Shown piece after piece: positions 19,902-29,868 of a DNA stretch of 64,000 bases. Position 1 is the stretch's first letter; every line of letters starts with the position of its first letter. A program made the translations under genes and the position numbers. The stretch spans positions 239,671 through 303,670 of the forward strand of contig NZ_WSQA01000006.1 of assembly GCF_009768885.1 (NCBI RefSeq). Direction: 5' to 3'. This DNA is from Sphingobacterium humi. GTDB taxonomy: Bacteria > Bacteroidota > Bacteroidia > Sphingobacteriales > Sphingobacteriaceae. The notes below the pieces were generated by a model, which saw only the letters and a list, made by a program, of their open reading frames with translations, had not been told where the DNA came from and did not search any database.

Positions 19902-19941
19902 AAGAAAGGGAGCATGGCCTTATGATCATGCTCCCTTTCTT
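19902..19941. terminator. Bidirectional terminator between lldD-like gene and uvrB
   Basis: 15-bp stem (19902-19916 with 19927-19941) with A and T runs at the outer ends, 30 bp past the hydroxy-acid oxidase stop and 68 bp from the uvrB stop. Confidence 0.85.
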
Positions 19942-20009
19942 ATAGTTATTGTTCTTATGTATTTACTAGGGGAAGCTATATTGCTTAATACAGTAAAGGA
20001 ATTTCTTTA

Positions 20010-22046
20010 TTATGCCTCTTTACCAAACTTATCGGTATACGCTTTTTCCAAGGCAAACATTTCATCCCTTAGCTTGGCAGCTTCCAGGAATTCCATTTCT
20101 TTCGCAGCTTTCTCCATGCGTTTCCGTACCGTTTCTATGGCTTTCTTCATTTCCTTATCGCTCATATACTCGATTAATGGATCAGAGGCAACAGCCGCAG
20201 CTGCATCCGGCTCTATATAAGCCTTTGGCCCTACGCCCATATCGGCTACAGAGGTTTGCTCCATAATCTCCTCACGGGTCTTGCCTACGGTTCTTGGTGT
20301 AATGCCATGTTCCGTATTGTAGGCCATTTGTTTATCGCGTCTTCTGTTGGTTTCATCGATGGTAATGCGCATACTGTCGGTCATCTTATCGGCATACATA
20401 ATCACCCGTCCCTTATCGTTACGCGCCGCACGGCCTATGGTCTGGATTAAAGACCGTTCCGATCGCAGGAAGCCTTCCTTATCAGCGTCCAGGATAGCGA
20501 CAAGGGTAACCTCCGGCAAGTCCAGTCCTTCCCGCAGTAAGTTAACTCCGACAAGCACATCAAACTCACCCAAGCGCAATCCCCGTAAGATTTCAACACG
20601 CTCCAAGGTTTTCACTTCCGAGTGAATATAGCGTACTTTAATATTCAGACGGCTCATGTATTTGGTCAATTCCTCGGCCATTCGCTTGGTCAATGTCGTC
20701 GCTAATACACGTCCGCCCTCCTTGATGGTTTTGTCTACCTCTTCTAAGAAGTCATCGACTTGATTGATCGCTGGCCGCACTTCAATGATAGGATCCAACA
20801 GCCCTGTCGGACGGATTACCTGCTCTACCACAACGCCTTCCGTTTGCTGCAATTCAAAATCTCCGGGAGTTGCAGACACGTAAATGGTCTGATTGGTGAG
20901 GGATTCAAACTCCGGGAAGTTCAATGGACGGTTATCCAAGGCAGCAGGCAGGCGGAAGCCATGCTCTACCAGGGAGATCTTCCTAGAGCGGTCGCCACCA
21001 TACATCGCCCGCAATTGAGGGACCGTCACGTGGCTTTCATCAATCACCATCAGGTAGTCATCGGGGAAGTAATCGATTAAACAGAAAGGACGCATCCCCG
21101 GTTGTCTGCCATCGAAGAATCGAGAGTAGTTCTCAATACCGGAACAGTAGCCTAGTTCGCGCATCATTTCCAAATCATAGTTCACCCGTTCTTCGAGTCT
21201 TTTGGCTTCCAACATCTTTCCTTCTTCTTCCAATTGAGTTTTCCGATGAACGAGTTCTTCCTGGATTCCCCAGATGGACTGGGTAAATTTCTCCTTCGGC
21301 GTTACGAAGAGATTTGCCGGGAAGAGTGCCAGGCTTTCATGCTTTTCGATGGTTTTCCCGGATACGGGATCAATTTCTGTGAGCTCTTCGATCTCATCGC
21401 CGAAGAAGGAAATCCGGTAAGCGTTATCCAAGTAAGCCGGATACACATCCACGGTATCTCCTTTCACACGGAAGGTACCGCGTTTAAATTCTGCTGTTGT
21501 TCGGGAGTAGAGAATCTCCACCAGCTTATGCAAGAAGGCATTGCGGCTGATGGTAGTTCCTACGCCGAAGCGAAAGATAGATCTGGAGAAGTCTTCGGGA
21601 TTTCCCATACCGTAGATACAGGATACGGAGGATACGACGATGACATCTCTTCTTCCGGACATTAAGGCCGATGTGGTGGCCAGTCTTAGTTTTTCGATTT
21701 CCTCATTAATAGCGAGGTCTTTCTCGATATAGGTATTGCTGGAAGCGATGAAGGCTTCCGGCTGGTAATAATCGTAATAGGACACGAAATAATGGACGGC
21801 ATTATTCGGGAAGAATTGCTTAAACTCGCCATAGAGTTGTGCTGCGAGGGTCTTATTGTGGCTGAGGATCAGGGTTGGTTTTTGCGTTTCCTGAATCACA
21901 TTCGCGATGGTAAATGTCTTCCCTGAGCCTGTCACCCCGAGTAGCGTCTGGTGGGTCTCCCCTTGGTCTACGGCGGCAACAAGTTCTTTAATAGCCTGCG
22001 GCTGATCACCAGTAGGCTTATACTCAGATGTTAGTTCGAATTTCAT
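20010..22046 (-). CDS. uvrB: Excinuclease ABC subunit B
   Basis: Damage-verifying helicase of nucleotide excision repair, 678 residues. Walker A GVTGSGKTFT at 37-46, the beta-hairpin that clamps DNA (YYDYYQPEAFI) near 91-101, the DEAD-type box DESH, the motifs LVGVNLLREGLDLPEV and QTIGRAARN, and a C-terminal UVR motif (MEKAAKEMEFLEAAKLRDEM) that contacts UvrC. Complete. Partners uvrA and uvrC are not in the window. Confidence 0.98.
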   Translation of the reverse strand: MKFELTSEYKPTGDQPQAIKELVAAVDQGETHQTLLGVTGSGKTFTIANVIQETQKPTLILSHNKTLAAQLYGEFKQFFPNNAVHYFVSYYDYYQPEAFIASSNTYIEKDLAINEEIEKLRLATTSALMSGRRDVIVVSSVSCIYGMGNPEDFSRSIFRFGVGTTISRNAFLHKLVEILYSRTTAEFKRGTFRVKGDTVDVYPAYLDNAYRISFFGDEIEELTEIDPVSGKTIEKHESLALFPANLFVTPKEKFTQSIWGIQEELVHRKTQLEEEGKMLEAKRLEERVNYDLEMMRELGYCSGIENYSRFFDGRQPGMRPFCLIDYFPDDYLMVIDESHVTVPQLRAMYGGDRSRKISLVEHGFRLPAALDNRPLNFPEFESLTNQTIYVSATPGDFELQQTEGVVVEQVIRPTGLLDPIIEVRPAINQVDDFLEEVDKTIKEGGRVLATTLTKRMAEELTKYMSRLNIKVRYIHSEVKTLERVEILRGLRLGEFDVLVGVNLLREGLDLPEVTLVAILDADKEGFLRSERSLIQTIGRAARNDKGRVIMYADKMTDSMRITIDETNRRRDKQMAYNTEHGITPRTVGKTREEIMEQTSVADMGVGPKAYIEPDAAAAVASDPLIEYMSDKEMKKAIETVRKRMEKAAKEMEFLEAAKLRDEMFALEKAYTDKFGKEA

Positions 22047-22184
22047 GGGATACCTTTCAAGGGCTAATCTAACAAATATTATTCCTATCTCGACAATCTA
22101 CTATTCGGAAGGCCACAATCGTTAGCAATAGCGTTTAATTGCAGAAAAAAATTATTAAATTGCTATACAACAAGACTTTTTGTC

Positions 22185-22829
22185 ATGATAACTATTTTAA
22201 CCAAACAGAACAGCATTGCCAATCACTTTCTCGCGGAGTTGCGAGACGTACGGATTCAGAAAGATCGCATGCGCTTTCGTCGGAATTTAGAGCGTATTGG
22301 CGAGATGATGGCCTATGAGATCAGCAAGACGATGGAGTACCACAATACCGAGGTGGAGACGCCTCTTGGCGTGGCCAATACGCATGTGCTGACAGAGCAA
22401 CCGGTTATTGCGACCATTATCCGTGCGGGTCTACCCTTTCATCAAGGATTTCTAAACATCTTCGACCGGGCCGATAGCGCCTTTATTGCCGCCTATCGCC
22501 ATACCAAAAAGAGTGGCGAGTTTGAGATCCACAAGAAGTATCAGAACACGCCGAATCTGGATGACAAGATTGTTATTATGGCCGATCCGATGTTAGCTAC
22601 CGGGAAGAGTCTGGTCTTATGTTGCAAGGATCTGCTGAGTGAATACAACATCAAGGAGCTACATATCGCGACGGTTATTGCCTCTGAGGAGGGCATACAA
22701 CATGTGCAGGCATTTTTGCCGGAGGTGCAGATCTGGGTTGGCGCGGTCGATAACGAGCTGACGAGTAAGTCTTACATTGTTCCGGGTTTAGGCGATGCCG
22801 GCGACCTTGCTTACGGTAACAAAGAATAG
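22185..22829 (+). CDS. upp: Uracil phosphoribosyltransferase
   Basis: Pyrimidine salvage: uracil plus PRPP to UMP. 214 residues. Conserved features are RDKDRMRFR-type N-terminal region (here IQKDRMRFRRNLERIGEMMAYE), IRAGLPFHQGFL, the PRPP loop DPMLATGKSL, and the uracil-binding C-terminus PGLGDAGDLAYG. Normal length. 90 bp separate it from the next gene on the same strand. Confidence 0.96.
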   Translation: MITILTKQNSIANHFLAELRDVRIQKDRMRFRRNLERIGEMMAYEISKTMEYHNTEVETPLGVANTHVLTEQPVIATIIRAGLPFHQGFLNIFDRADSAFIAAYRHTKKSGEFEIHKKYQNTPNLDDKIVIMADPMLATGKSLVLCCKDLLSEYNIKELHIATVIASEEGIQHVQAFLPEVQIWVGAVDNELTSKSYIVPGLGDAGDLAYGNKE

Positions 22830-22919
22830 GAAATAAACATAAACTTATTAATTTAATAACAATTAACAAAAAGATAATGAGTGCTTTATCGATAATTTTA
22901 TATAACAAAAGTATGATCT

Positions 22920-23393
22920 ATGGAATGGCAAAAATACAACGGCGAGCTCGTCAAGCTCCCTATCCTATCCGCAGTTGAGGATACGATTATCCGTGAACAC
23001 AATTTAGGCAATCGTTTAAAGGTTTATATCGGCACCGATTCGCAGGTTAAACGAGGCATTGTTGAGTTCGCGACGGTTATTGTTTTCTTACGGGAACACC
23101 GTGGCGGCTTTATGTTTATCCGCAAAGACCGCAAAAACCATAACATGAGCATTAAAGAACGGATGCTCTTGGAAGTTCAGCACTCTATTGAGACGGCTTA
23201 TGAACTTTGCCCCCTACTCGAGCAATACCAAGTTGATCTCGAAGTCCATGCGGACATCAATACCAACCCTAATTTCCAATCCAACACGGCCTTAAAGGAA
23301 GCCATGGGCTATATCTTAGGCATGGGCTTTATCTTTAAAGCAAAACCAGAGTCATTTGCCAGTACAAATTGTGCCAACAAGCTTGTACAGTAA
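22920..23393 (+). CDS. RNase H-like protein, YkuK (DUF458) family
   Basis: 157-residue cytoplasmic protein matching the YkuK family, which is predicted to have an RNase H-like fold. The core reads VYIGTDSQVKRGIVEFATVIVF (an acidic GTDSQ strand as expected for the first catalytic Asp), then a conserved Glu in MLLEVQHSIETAYEL, HADINTNPNFQSN with a third acidic site, and GMGFIFKAKPESFASTNCANKL. Activity has not been established for this family to my knowledge. Possibly cotranscribed with upp. Confidence 0.8.
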   Translation: MEWQKYNGELVKLPILSAVEDTIIREHNLGNRLKVYIGTDSQVKRGIVEFATVIVFLREHRGGFMFIRKDRKNHNMSIKERMLLEVQHSIETAYELCPLLEQYQVDLEVHADINTNPNFQSNTALKEAMGYILGMGFIFKAKPESFASTNCANKLVQ

Positions 23394-23593
23394 GTAAAAA
23401 GGACTTCTTCCACCTAGCAATTGCCTTCTTTAATTACCGCCTGTAATTGAAGAATGAAAGGTTTACTCCTCATTTATCCGCCCTCGGCTCTTTCCTGAAC
23501 CCCTTAAAAACTTCCCCATATTGGGTAATTTCTGTGTTGTTTATAGCAAAAAGAGGCTTTGTCTTCTTAAATTTTCCTTAATATTGCGCTACT

Positions 23594-24130
23594 ATGCAGT
23601 ATCCAGAAAGTCGCCCCTTCAAGATTGCCGTTGTAGGCCCTGAATCGACAGGGAAATCAACGATGGCCAATTATTTGGCTGCGCAATTAGACAGTTTTGC
23701 TGTGCCCGAATATGCGCGCTACTATTGCCAGCATTTGAATCGGGAATACAGCTTACAAGATGAGGTCAATATGTTCTATGGGCAGGTGGCGTTGGAGGAA
23801 GCTTTTCTGATCCGCAATCCGCAGGTCTTGGTTTGCGACACCACCATTCTTACGGTTAAAATCTGGTGCGATCATTTATTTCAACATACGCCTGCTGAGG
23901 TAACCGATGAAATCCAACGCCGGCCATACGACCTGTATCTGCTGATGGATATCGATCTTCCTTGGGAGGATGATCCACTTCGGGACTTCCCGAACGAGCG
24001 GGCGCATTTTATGAACATCTGGAAGCAGGAACTCAATTCCTTACATGCCCGCTATGAGATTATTTCGGGAACCGGCGAACAACGCTTGGAAAACGGCCTG
24101 CAAGCGGTACAGAAAATCATGCAAGGCTAG
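23594..24130 (+). CDS. NadR-like ATPase/nicotinamide riboside kinase domain protein
   Basis: 178-residue P-loop protein. Walker A is GPESTGKST at 15-23, followed by VPEYARYY, VCDTTILTVKIW and LYLLMDIDLPWEDDPLRDFP, all as in the C-terminal kinase domain of NadR, which phosphorylates nicotinamide riboside to NMN. No helix-turn-helix or adenylyltransferase domain is present, so this is the kinase domain alone, a form common in Bacteroidota. Stand-alone gene with its own terminator. TAATATTG, one base off the -7 consensus, lies 7 nt before the ATG. Confidence 0.82.
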   Translation: MQYPESRPFKIAVVGPESTGKSTMANYLAAQLDSFAVPEYARYYCQHLNREYSLQDEVNMFYGQVALEEAFLIRNPQVLVCDTTILTVKIWCDHLFQHTPAEVTDEIQRRPYDLYLLMDIDLPWEDDPLRDFPNERAHFMNIWKQELNSLHARYEIISGTGEQRLENGLQAVQKIMQG

Positions 24131-24156
24131 TCCTGTACCAAACGTATAAACATAAA

Positions 24157-24185
24157 AAAGTCCGGAATTGCTTCCGGACTTTTTC
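24157..24185. terminator. Bidirectional terminator between nadR-like gene and ahcY
   Basis: About 11-bp stem (24157-24167 with 24172-24183), a short loop, A run on the left and T run on the right; both convergent genes can use it. Confidence 0.88.
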
Positions 24186-24216
24186 TATTTATTATACGCT
24201 TATTGCTAGCTAAGAA

Positions 24217-25533
24217 CTAGTAACGGTACGCTTCCGCTTTGTATGGGCCTTCCACCGTTACGCCGATGTATTCCGCTTGTTCCTGGGTCAACTCATCCAA
24301 TTCCACACCGATATGCGCTAAGTGCAAACGAGCTACCTTTTCATCCAAATGCTTAGGCAGGGTGTATACTTTTTTCTCATACTGATCAGTATTTGTCCAA
24401 AGTTCCAATTGTGCTAAAGTTTGGTTGGTGAAGGAGTTTGACATCACGAAAGATGGGTGTCCAGTCGCACAACCTAAGTTCACCAAACGGCCTTCTGCCA
24501 ACAAGATGATATCTTTTCCGTCGATGGTATATTTATCCACCTGCGGTTTGATTTCTACCTTGCTTGCGCCGTAGTTATTGTTTAACCAAGATACATCGAT
24601 TTCATTATCGAAGTGTCCGATATTACACACCACAGTTTTATCTTTCATGGCCAAGAAATGCTCAGGGCGCACGATATCTTTATTTCCTGTAGTTGTCACC
24701 ACGATGTTCGCTTCTTTCACGGCATCGTTCATTTTCTTCACTTCAAAGCCTTCCATAGCAGCTTGCAAGGCACAGATTGGGTCAATTTCTGTAACAATTA
24801 CCCGTACCCCTGCAGATCGTAACGATTCTGCCGAACCTTTACCCACATCACCGTAACCAGCAACGACAGCCACTTTACCTGCCAACATCAAATCAGTTGC
24901 ACGACGGATGGCATCCACTAAAGATTCACGACAGCCGTATTTATTATCGAATTTCGATTTGGTAACCGAGTCATTTACGTTAATAGCCGGTAAGTGCAGG
25001 GTTCCGTTTTTCATACGTTCGTACAAACGGTGCACCCCGGTAGTTGTTTCTTCAGAAAGTCCTTTAATGCCGTCAATCAATTCCGGGAACTGATCGAACA
25101 CCATGTTGGTTAAGTCACCACCATCATCTAAAATCATGTTCAATGGCTGACGATCTTCACCGAAGAATAAGGTTTGTTCGATACACCAGTTGAATTCTTC
25201 CTCGTTCATACCTTTCCAAGCATACACTGGAATACCTGCTGCGGCGATTGCGGCAGCGGCATGATCTTGCGTCGAGAAGATGTTACAAGAAGACCAAGAT
25301 ACATCAGCACCAAGCTCCACAAGTGTTTCGATTAATACCGCCGTTTGGATGGTCATGTGTAAACATCCGGCAATACGTGCTCCTTTTAGGGGTTTGGCGG
25401 CGCCAAACTCGGTACGCAAGCTCATTAATCCGGGCATCTCCGCTTCAGCAAGTTCTATTTCTTTACGACCCCATTCGGCTAAGGAAATATCCTTTACCTT
25501 GTATGGTACGTAGGTAGTTTCTAATGATGACAT
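24217..25533 (-). CDS. ahcY: S-adenosylhomocysteinase
   Basis: Hydrolyses S-adenosylhomocysteine to adenosine and homocysteine, relieving product inhibition of methyltransferases. 438 residues, complete. Substrate region [37 protein letters not shown] (split here for reading: [11 protein letters not shown], then [15 protein letters not shown]), [18 protein letters not shown], the NAD-binding loop [16 protein letters not shown] and the C-terminal [17 protein letters not shown] followed by PYKAEAYRY. Homocysteine released here is remethylated by MetE (13897-16206). Confidence 0.97.
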   Translation of the reverse strand: MSSLETTYVPYKVKDISLAEWGRKEIELAEAEMPGLMSLRTEFGAAKPLKGARIAGCLHMTIQTAVLIETLVELGADVSWSSCNIFSTQDHAAAAIAAAGIPVYAWKGMNEEEFNWCIEQTLFFGEDRQPLNMILDDGGDLTNMVFDQFPELIDGIKGLSEETTTGVHRLYERMKNGTLHLPAINVNDSVTKSKFDNKYGCRESLVDAIRRATDLMLAGKVAVVAGYGDVGKGSAESLRSAGVRVIVTEIDPICALQAAMEGFEVKKMNDAVKEANIVVTTTGNKDIVRPEHFLAMKDKTVVCNIGHFDNEIDVSWLNNNYGASKVEIKPQVDKYTIDGKDIILLAEGRLVNLGCATGHPSFVMSNSFTNQTLAQLELWTNTDQYEKKVYTLPKHLDEKVARLHLAHIGVELDELTQEQAEYIGVTVEGPYKAEAYRY

Positions 25534-25562
25534 ATATACTCTTTAATTTAGTTTTTCGGTTA

Positions 25563-25592
25563 CAAAATTACTTGATAGCCAAATCAATTCAA
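25563..25592 (-). promoter_or_regulatory. Promoter of ahcY
   Basis: Minus strand: TTTTG, 19-nt spacer, TAATTTTG. This is a full match to the Bacteroidota -33/-7 arrangement, about 30 nt before the ahcY ATG. Confidence 0.65.
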
Positions 25593-25644
25593 AATATTAG
25601 GGCTAGTATACGCCATAAATTGACATTTCCTTGAGGATAAGTGC

Positions 25645-25675
25645 TTGACGGGGGCCGCTATTAAACTTATATTTG
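25645..25675 (+). promoter_or_regulatory. Promoter of the bacilliredoxin gene
   Basis: TTG at 25645-25647, 20-nt spacer, TATATTTG at 25668-25675. Standard Bacteroidota promoter spacing, 26 nt upstream of the ATG. Confidence 0.65.
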
Positions 25676-25701
25676 CATAAATCATTTAAAGGAAAAGAAA
25701 G

Positions 25702-26112
25702 ATGTACCCAGAATATCTAGTAGCGCCAATGCGTCAGGAATTAACCGATGCAGGCTTTCAAGAATTAAAAACTGTAGAAGAAGTAGATTCGGCTATCCCA
25801 TCTGAAGGAACTGTATTTGTTGTTGTCAACTCGGTATGTGGTTGTGCTGCAGCAAATGCACGTCCTGCGGCAAAATTTGCAGTGAAGAACGAGAAACATC
25901 CCGACAAATTGGTTACTGTATTTGCCGGCATGGAAAAAGAGGCGGTTGACAAAGCACGTCAATACATGTTGCCTTACCCTCCATCTTCACCAGCAATGGC
26001 CTTATTTAAAGATGGCAAATTAGTCCACATGATAGAAAGACATATGATTGAAGGCCGTCCGGCTCAAATGATTGCAGACAATTTAGTTGCAGCATTTGAC
26101 GAGTACTGCTAA
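25702..26112 (+). CDS. Bacilliredoxin, BrxA/BrxB (YphP/YqiW) family
   Basis: 136-residue thioredoxin-like protein. The family active site C-G-C is C46-G47-C48 in NSVCGCAAANARPA, and the later segment HMIERHMIEGRPAQMIADNL is typical. In Bacillus these proteins remove bacillithiol from protein cysteines; in Bacteroidota, whose members often make bacillithiol, the same role is likely but inferred. Purine-rich AAAGGAAAAGAAAG precedes the ATG. Divergent from ahcY, with a clear promoter for each. Confidence 0.92.
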   Translation: MYPEYLVAPMRQELTDAGFQELKTVEEVDSAIPSEGTVFVVVNSVCGCAAANARPAAKFAVKNEKHPDKLVTVFAGMEKEAVDKARQYMLPYPPSSPAMALFKDGKLVHMIERHMIEGRPAQMIADNLVAAFDEYC

Positions 26113-26142
26113 CAATTATTGTATTTTGAATTTTTGAATACC

Positions 26143-26176
26143 GAAAAAGCTTCTTTTAAATAAAAGAAGCTTTTTC
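26143..26176 (+). terminator. Bacilliredoxin gene terminator
   Basis: Perfect 16-bp stem (26143-26158 with 26161-26176), 2-nt loop, A/T at the base so that it could act in both directions. Confidence 0.88.
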
Positions 26177-26221
26177 TTCTTGTAGACAATTCTTTGTATT
26201 TTTAGCCATCAACCCTACATT

Positions 26222-27865
26222 ATGAGACACCTTATACCCCGCATCGTTGGCATTTGTTGTTTATTATCACTTATTGCCTGTACCACGAATCAACAGATTG
26301 ACCTTATTGTTTACAATGCAAAGGTTTATACGGTAGATTCCTCTTTTCGTACCGTCGAGGCTGTGGCGATCAATAATGGGGTATTCATCGATTTGGGGAA
26401 TAGCCAGGACCTACTGCAAAAATACAAAGCCAAAGAATTGTTAGATGCCAAGGGCAAATACATCTATCCCGGTTTTTACGATTCCCATGGCCATTTCTTC
26501 CTGTTGGCCGATGCCATGGAAGAGGTCAGCTTATTAGGCACGAGGTCCTATGACGAGCTGTTGGAACGCCTGAAAGATTACGTAGCTAAAAACCCCGATA
26601 AAAGCTGGATCATCGGCAATGGTTGGGATCAAAACCTATGGCCCGACAAGGAGTTCCCGACCAAGGACTCCCTGGACAAATACTTTCCGGACATTCCGAT
26701 TTTCCTCTCCCGTGTCGATTACCATGCCGCTCTGGTCAATTCCCAAGCCTTAAAGCAAGCCTCCATTGATACGGTTTTCCATATTGAGGGCGGGTTGATC
26801 TCCTCGGATGAAGAAGGCAAGCTGGATGGAATCCTCCTCGACAATGCTATGAAATTGGTGAGCGACCATATCCCCATGGAAGACACGAAAGTGTTGGCTC
26901 GCATGCTTAAACGCACGCAAGACTCCCTGTTTGCTGTCGGCTTAACCAGCATCGTTGATGCCGGCCTAACCGAGCAGCAGATTGAGTCGTTAAAAATCTT
27001 GTATAATGCCGACTCCTTACAGATTCGCAACTACGCCATGGTACGTGCTACGCCAAAAAGCGTAAAAAACTACCTTCGTGCCGGCACCTTTGAATCGGAA
27101 CGATTAACCGTCCGTTCCTTTAAGCTGATGGCCGATGGCGCCTTAGGCTCACGTGGAGCATGTTTATTGCATCCTTACCACGATGCCCCAACCAGTGGTT
27201 TTCTCTTGGAGAAACCGGAAGAGTTCGACCAGCTGATCAAGCAGTTGGCGGCGAGTAATTTTCAGGTAAATACCCATGCGATCGGCGACTCCGCGAACCG
27301 CATCATTTTAGACAGCTATGGTCGGCATCTGAAAAATCCGCACGATCGTCGCTGGCGGATTGAGCATGCGCAAATTATTGCACCTTCTGATTTTCATAAG
27401 TTTGCCCAATATGCCATTATCCCTTCGGTACAACCCACGCATGCCACTTCCGACATGTATTGGGCCAAAGACCGCCTGGGTGCCGAGCGCTTAAAGGGCG
27501 CCTATGCCTATAAAGAATTACTGGAGCAGTATGGTCTGTTAGCCTTAGGCAGCGATTTTCCCGTGGAACATTACAATCCGCTGTACGGATTTCACGCCGC
27601 GGTGGCCCGTGTCGATAAAACAGGCTTTCCAAAGGGTGGTTTTCAGATGGAGAATGCCATCAGCCGCGAACAAGCCTTACGCGGCATGACCATCTGGGCA
27701 GCTTATGCTTGTTTCCAGGAGAAAAAGCGCGGAAGTATAGAAAAGGGAAAAGATGCAGACTTCGTGATCTTGGAGGATGATATCATGATGGCAAAACCGG
27801 AAGCACTGCGGGATATTAAAACCATCCGCACCGTCGTGGCTGGCGAAACCGTATTTAAACGATAA
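26222..27865 (+). CDS. Amidohydrolase, YtcJ-like, lipoprotein
   Basis: 547-residue member of the metal-dependent amidohydrolase superfamily. The signal peptide ends with lipobox LIAC (C20), so it is exported and lipid-anchored. Metal-binding HxH is H89-G-H91 in PGFYDSHGHFF. Later family features are LMADGALGSRGACL, FQVNTHAIGDSANR, RIEHAQII and LALGSDFPVEHYNPL with the catalytic Asp. It closes with GSIEKGKDADFVILEDD. YtcJ-type enzymes act on N-acyl or N-formyl compounds; the substrate here is unknown. Confidence 0.88.
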   Translation: MRHLIPRIVGICCLLSLIACTTNQQIDLIVYNAKVYTVDSSFRTVEAVAINNGVFIDLGNSQDLLQKYKAKELLDAKGKYIYPGFYDSHGHFFLLADAMEEVSLLGTRSYDELLERLKDYVAKNPDKSWIIGNGWDQNLWPDKEFPTKDSLDKYFPDIPIFLSRVDYHAALVNSQALKQASIDTVFHIEGGLISSDEEGKLDGILLDNAMKLVSDHIPMEDTKVLARMLKRTQDSLFAVGLTSIVDAGLTEQQIESLKILYNADSLQIRNYAMVRATPKSVKNYLRAGTFESERLTVRSFKLMADGALGSRGACLLHPYHDAPTSGFLLEKPEEFDQLIKQLAASNFQVNTHAIGDSANRIILDSYGRHLKNPHDRRWRIEHAQIIAPSDFHKFAQYAIIPSVQPTHATSDMYWAKDRLGAERLKGAYAYKELLEQYGLLALGSDFPVEHYNPLYGFHAAVARVDKTGFPKGGFQMENAISREQALRGMTIWAAYACFQEKKRGSIEKGKDADFVILEDDIMMAKPEALRDIKTIRTVVAGETVFKR

Positions 27866-27874
27866 ATCGAATTT

Positions 27875-28780
27875 CTACAGCAGCTTTTTTGCTTTCAGTA
27901 ATACATAGATCAAGCCGCAGGCCAGTAGACTCACTGGCAAGCCAATAAGAAACAGCAAGAAAAAACTATATTTTAAATAATACAGCGACAATACGTCGCG
28001 CTCCACCTGCTGCCCTAAATACACATTGCTATATTCACTTTTATAATAGCTATGGTTCAGCGCCATGGCCTGTAAAATTTCCCCGCCTTGGCTTCGAGGC
28101 ATCGCTTCCAGGTAATTAAAATCACGCACATTGATTTTACTAAAGTGCCCGATGGAACTATTAATATGTTCACGCTCCTTTTGAATCCTTTTCGCCCTAT
28201 ACTCGCTTATGGAAATATAATCGCTATAGCGGAAGCCCAACCAGGCTTTGGCGGCTGTGGCATAGGCGTCTTTTCGCGCAAAGATGGGCACAATAAGCAG
28301 GGTGTTCAATTCTATCTTACCGATTTGGCTTCCCGAACCCAATTCGTAATAATGGAAGGGAATCACCCGCATCCGATCGACATACCAATCGTCGGCTTCC
28401 AAGAAATCAGTCGTTTGATAGGGCTTTAGTTCATTGATCGATTTTAAGCGCAATACATGCCCGAAATTATAACGTAGACTTTTGGCCAGGGGTTGAAAAC
28501 AAATCACAGCTAATACAGCCAGCGACACAAAGGTTAGGAATACTTCAGGGGTAAAGAGCTGCAATAAGCGCTGACTAAAGGAGAATCCACGAAACAGGCG
28601 CTGGCCAATCACATGCAATAAGAGGTAGCTTAAGCCAATCGGTAACCCCCATAAGGCCCAGGTAGGCCAATTGCTGGCGCCGCTGATCACAAAAAAATAA
28701 TAGACCAATACCGATGCGGCGAGAATGGCTAGAAGAATTAACCCATATGGAAATAAGATTTTTTGCAGAAATACCTTCAT
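27875..28780 (-). CDS. Membrane protein of unknown function
   Basis: 301 residues that I do not recognise. Predicted helices lie at about 10-33, 40-57, 79-98 and 270-295. Between the third and the last is a soluble stretch of about 170 residues with charged and aromatic segments (SINELKPYQTTDFLEADDWYVDRM, YRAKRIQKEREH). No known catalytic motif. The topology, three helices, a large extracytoplasmic domain and one helix, resembles membrane-anchored sensors or accessory proteins, but that is only a shape comparison. It converges with the amidohydrolase (9-bp gap) and lies downstream of lipA beyond a terminator. Confidence 0.75.
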   Translation of the reverse strand: MKVFLQKILFPYGLILLAILAASVLVYYFFVISGASNWPTWALWGLPIGLSYLLLHVIGQRLFRGFSFSQRLLQLFTPEVFLTFVSLAVLAVICFQPLAKSLRYNFGHVLRLKSINELKPYQTTDFLEADDWYVDRMRVIPFHYYELGSGSQIGKIELNTLLIVPIFARKDAYATAAKAWLGFRYSDYISISEYRAKRIQKEREHINSSIGHFSKINVRDFNYLEAMPRSQGGEILQAMALNHSYYKSEYSNVYLGQQVERDVLSLYYLKYSFFLLFLIGLPVSLLACGLIYVLLKAKKLL

Positions 28781-28812
28781 GGGCCGTTCAGTGCTGATCT
28801 TCCTAAAAATAA

Positions 28813-28838
28813 AAAATCCCTGGTGCTAAACCAAGGAT
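28813..28838 (-). terminator. lipA terminator
   Basis: Imperfect stem ATCCCTGGT / ACCAAGGAT around a GCTAA loop, followed on the minus strand by T-rich sequence (complement of 28804-28816). Ten bp past the lipA stop. Confidence 0.75.
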
Positions 28839-28847
28839 CTTTATTCT

Positions 28848-29729
28848 TTATTGCATATCAAACAGGTGTTTTTCAGCATGGTAGGAAGATCGAACCAGCG
28901 GTCCCGATTCCACATACCTAAAGCCCATTTTCAAGCCTATTTCTTTATATTTTTCAAATTGCTCCGGTGTCACCCACTCCACCACAGGATGGTGTGCTTT
29001 GGTCGGTTGCAGGTATTGGCCGATGGTTAACACATGCACGCCTACATTGTATAAGTCTTGCATGGTTTCAACCACATCTTCCTCAGTTTCGCCAAAGCCT
29101 AGCATAATGCCCGACTTGGTGCGCAAGCCTGCCTCCGAAATACGACGTAAACATTCTAATGAACGGTCATATTTTGCTTGGATACGAACCTCACGGGTTA
29201 AACGGCGAACGGTTTCAATATTATGCGATACCACTTCCGGGCGTACAGCAATTAAGCGATCTAAGTTGTCCCATTGTCCTTTAAAATCAGGAATTAGGGT
29301 TTCTAAGGTTGTTTGCGGGCTTTCCCGACGGATAGCCTTGATGGTTTCCGCCCAAATAATGGAGCCCCCATCTTTTAAATCATCACGGTCCACCGAAGTA
29401 ATTACACAGTGTTTCACCTGCATCAGCTTCACAGAATTGGCTACACGATTCGGTTCATCCATGTCCACCGCCATTGGTCGGCCGGTTGCTACGGCACAAA
29501 AGGAACAAGAGCGTGTACAGATATTTCCTAGAATCATGAAAGTCGCCGTTCCTGCTCCCCAACATTCTCCCATGTTCGGGCAGTTTCCACTTTCACAGAT
29601 GGTATGTAATTTATGTTCGTCTACCAAACCCCGCACATGACGGTACTCTTTTCCCACCGGAAGCTTTACACGTAGCCAATCGGGCTTACGCTGAGTCTGG
29701 TTTGCTGGTATAACCGGAAGTTCAATCAT
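28848..29729 (-). CDS. lipA: Lipoyl synthase
   Basis: Radical SAM enzyme that inserts two sulfurs into octanoyl groups to make lipoyl cofactors. 293 residues. Auxiliary cluster cysteines C45, C50, C56 ([12 protein letters not shown]) and radical-SAM cysteines C71, C75, C78 (CTRSCSFC) are all present, and the C-terminal RSSYHA serine is kept. It serves PdhC and other lipoyl-dependent complexes. The ATG is fixed by the short N-terminus. A TACCTTTG -7 box lies 4 nt before it, implying a leaderless mRNA. Confidence 0.97.
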   Translation of the reverse strand: MIELPVIPANQTQRKPDWLRVKLPVGKEYRHVRGLVDEHKLHTICESGNCPNMGECWGAGTATFMILGNICTRSCSFCAVATGRPMAVDMDEPNRVANSVKLMQVKHCVITSVDRDDLKDGGSIIWAETIKAIRRESPQTTLETLIPDFKGQWDNLDRLIAVRPEVVSHNIETVRRLTREVRIQAKYDRSLECLRRISEAGLRTKSGIMLGFGETEEDVVETMQDLYNVGVHVLTIGQYLQPTKAHHPVVEWVTPEQFEKYKEIGLKMGFRYVESGPLVRSSYHAEKHLFDMQ

Positions 29730-29733
29730 GCTA

Positions 29734-29741
29734 CAAAGGTA
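29734..29741 (-). promoter_or_regulatory. -7 box of lipA
   Basis: TACCTTTG on the minus strand, identical to the hisS box, 4 nt from the start codon. Confidence 0.6.
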
Positions 29742-29868
29742 AACATATTTAGGTTATTCCTTTCTATACTTTGTTTGGATATTATCATAAAAAGGCTAGT
29801 TCTTTTGCAAATGATTATATCCTCAAGAAAATTAAGATATTTGTAATCTAAATCCTTTCCAACGCCAT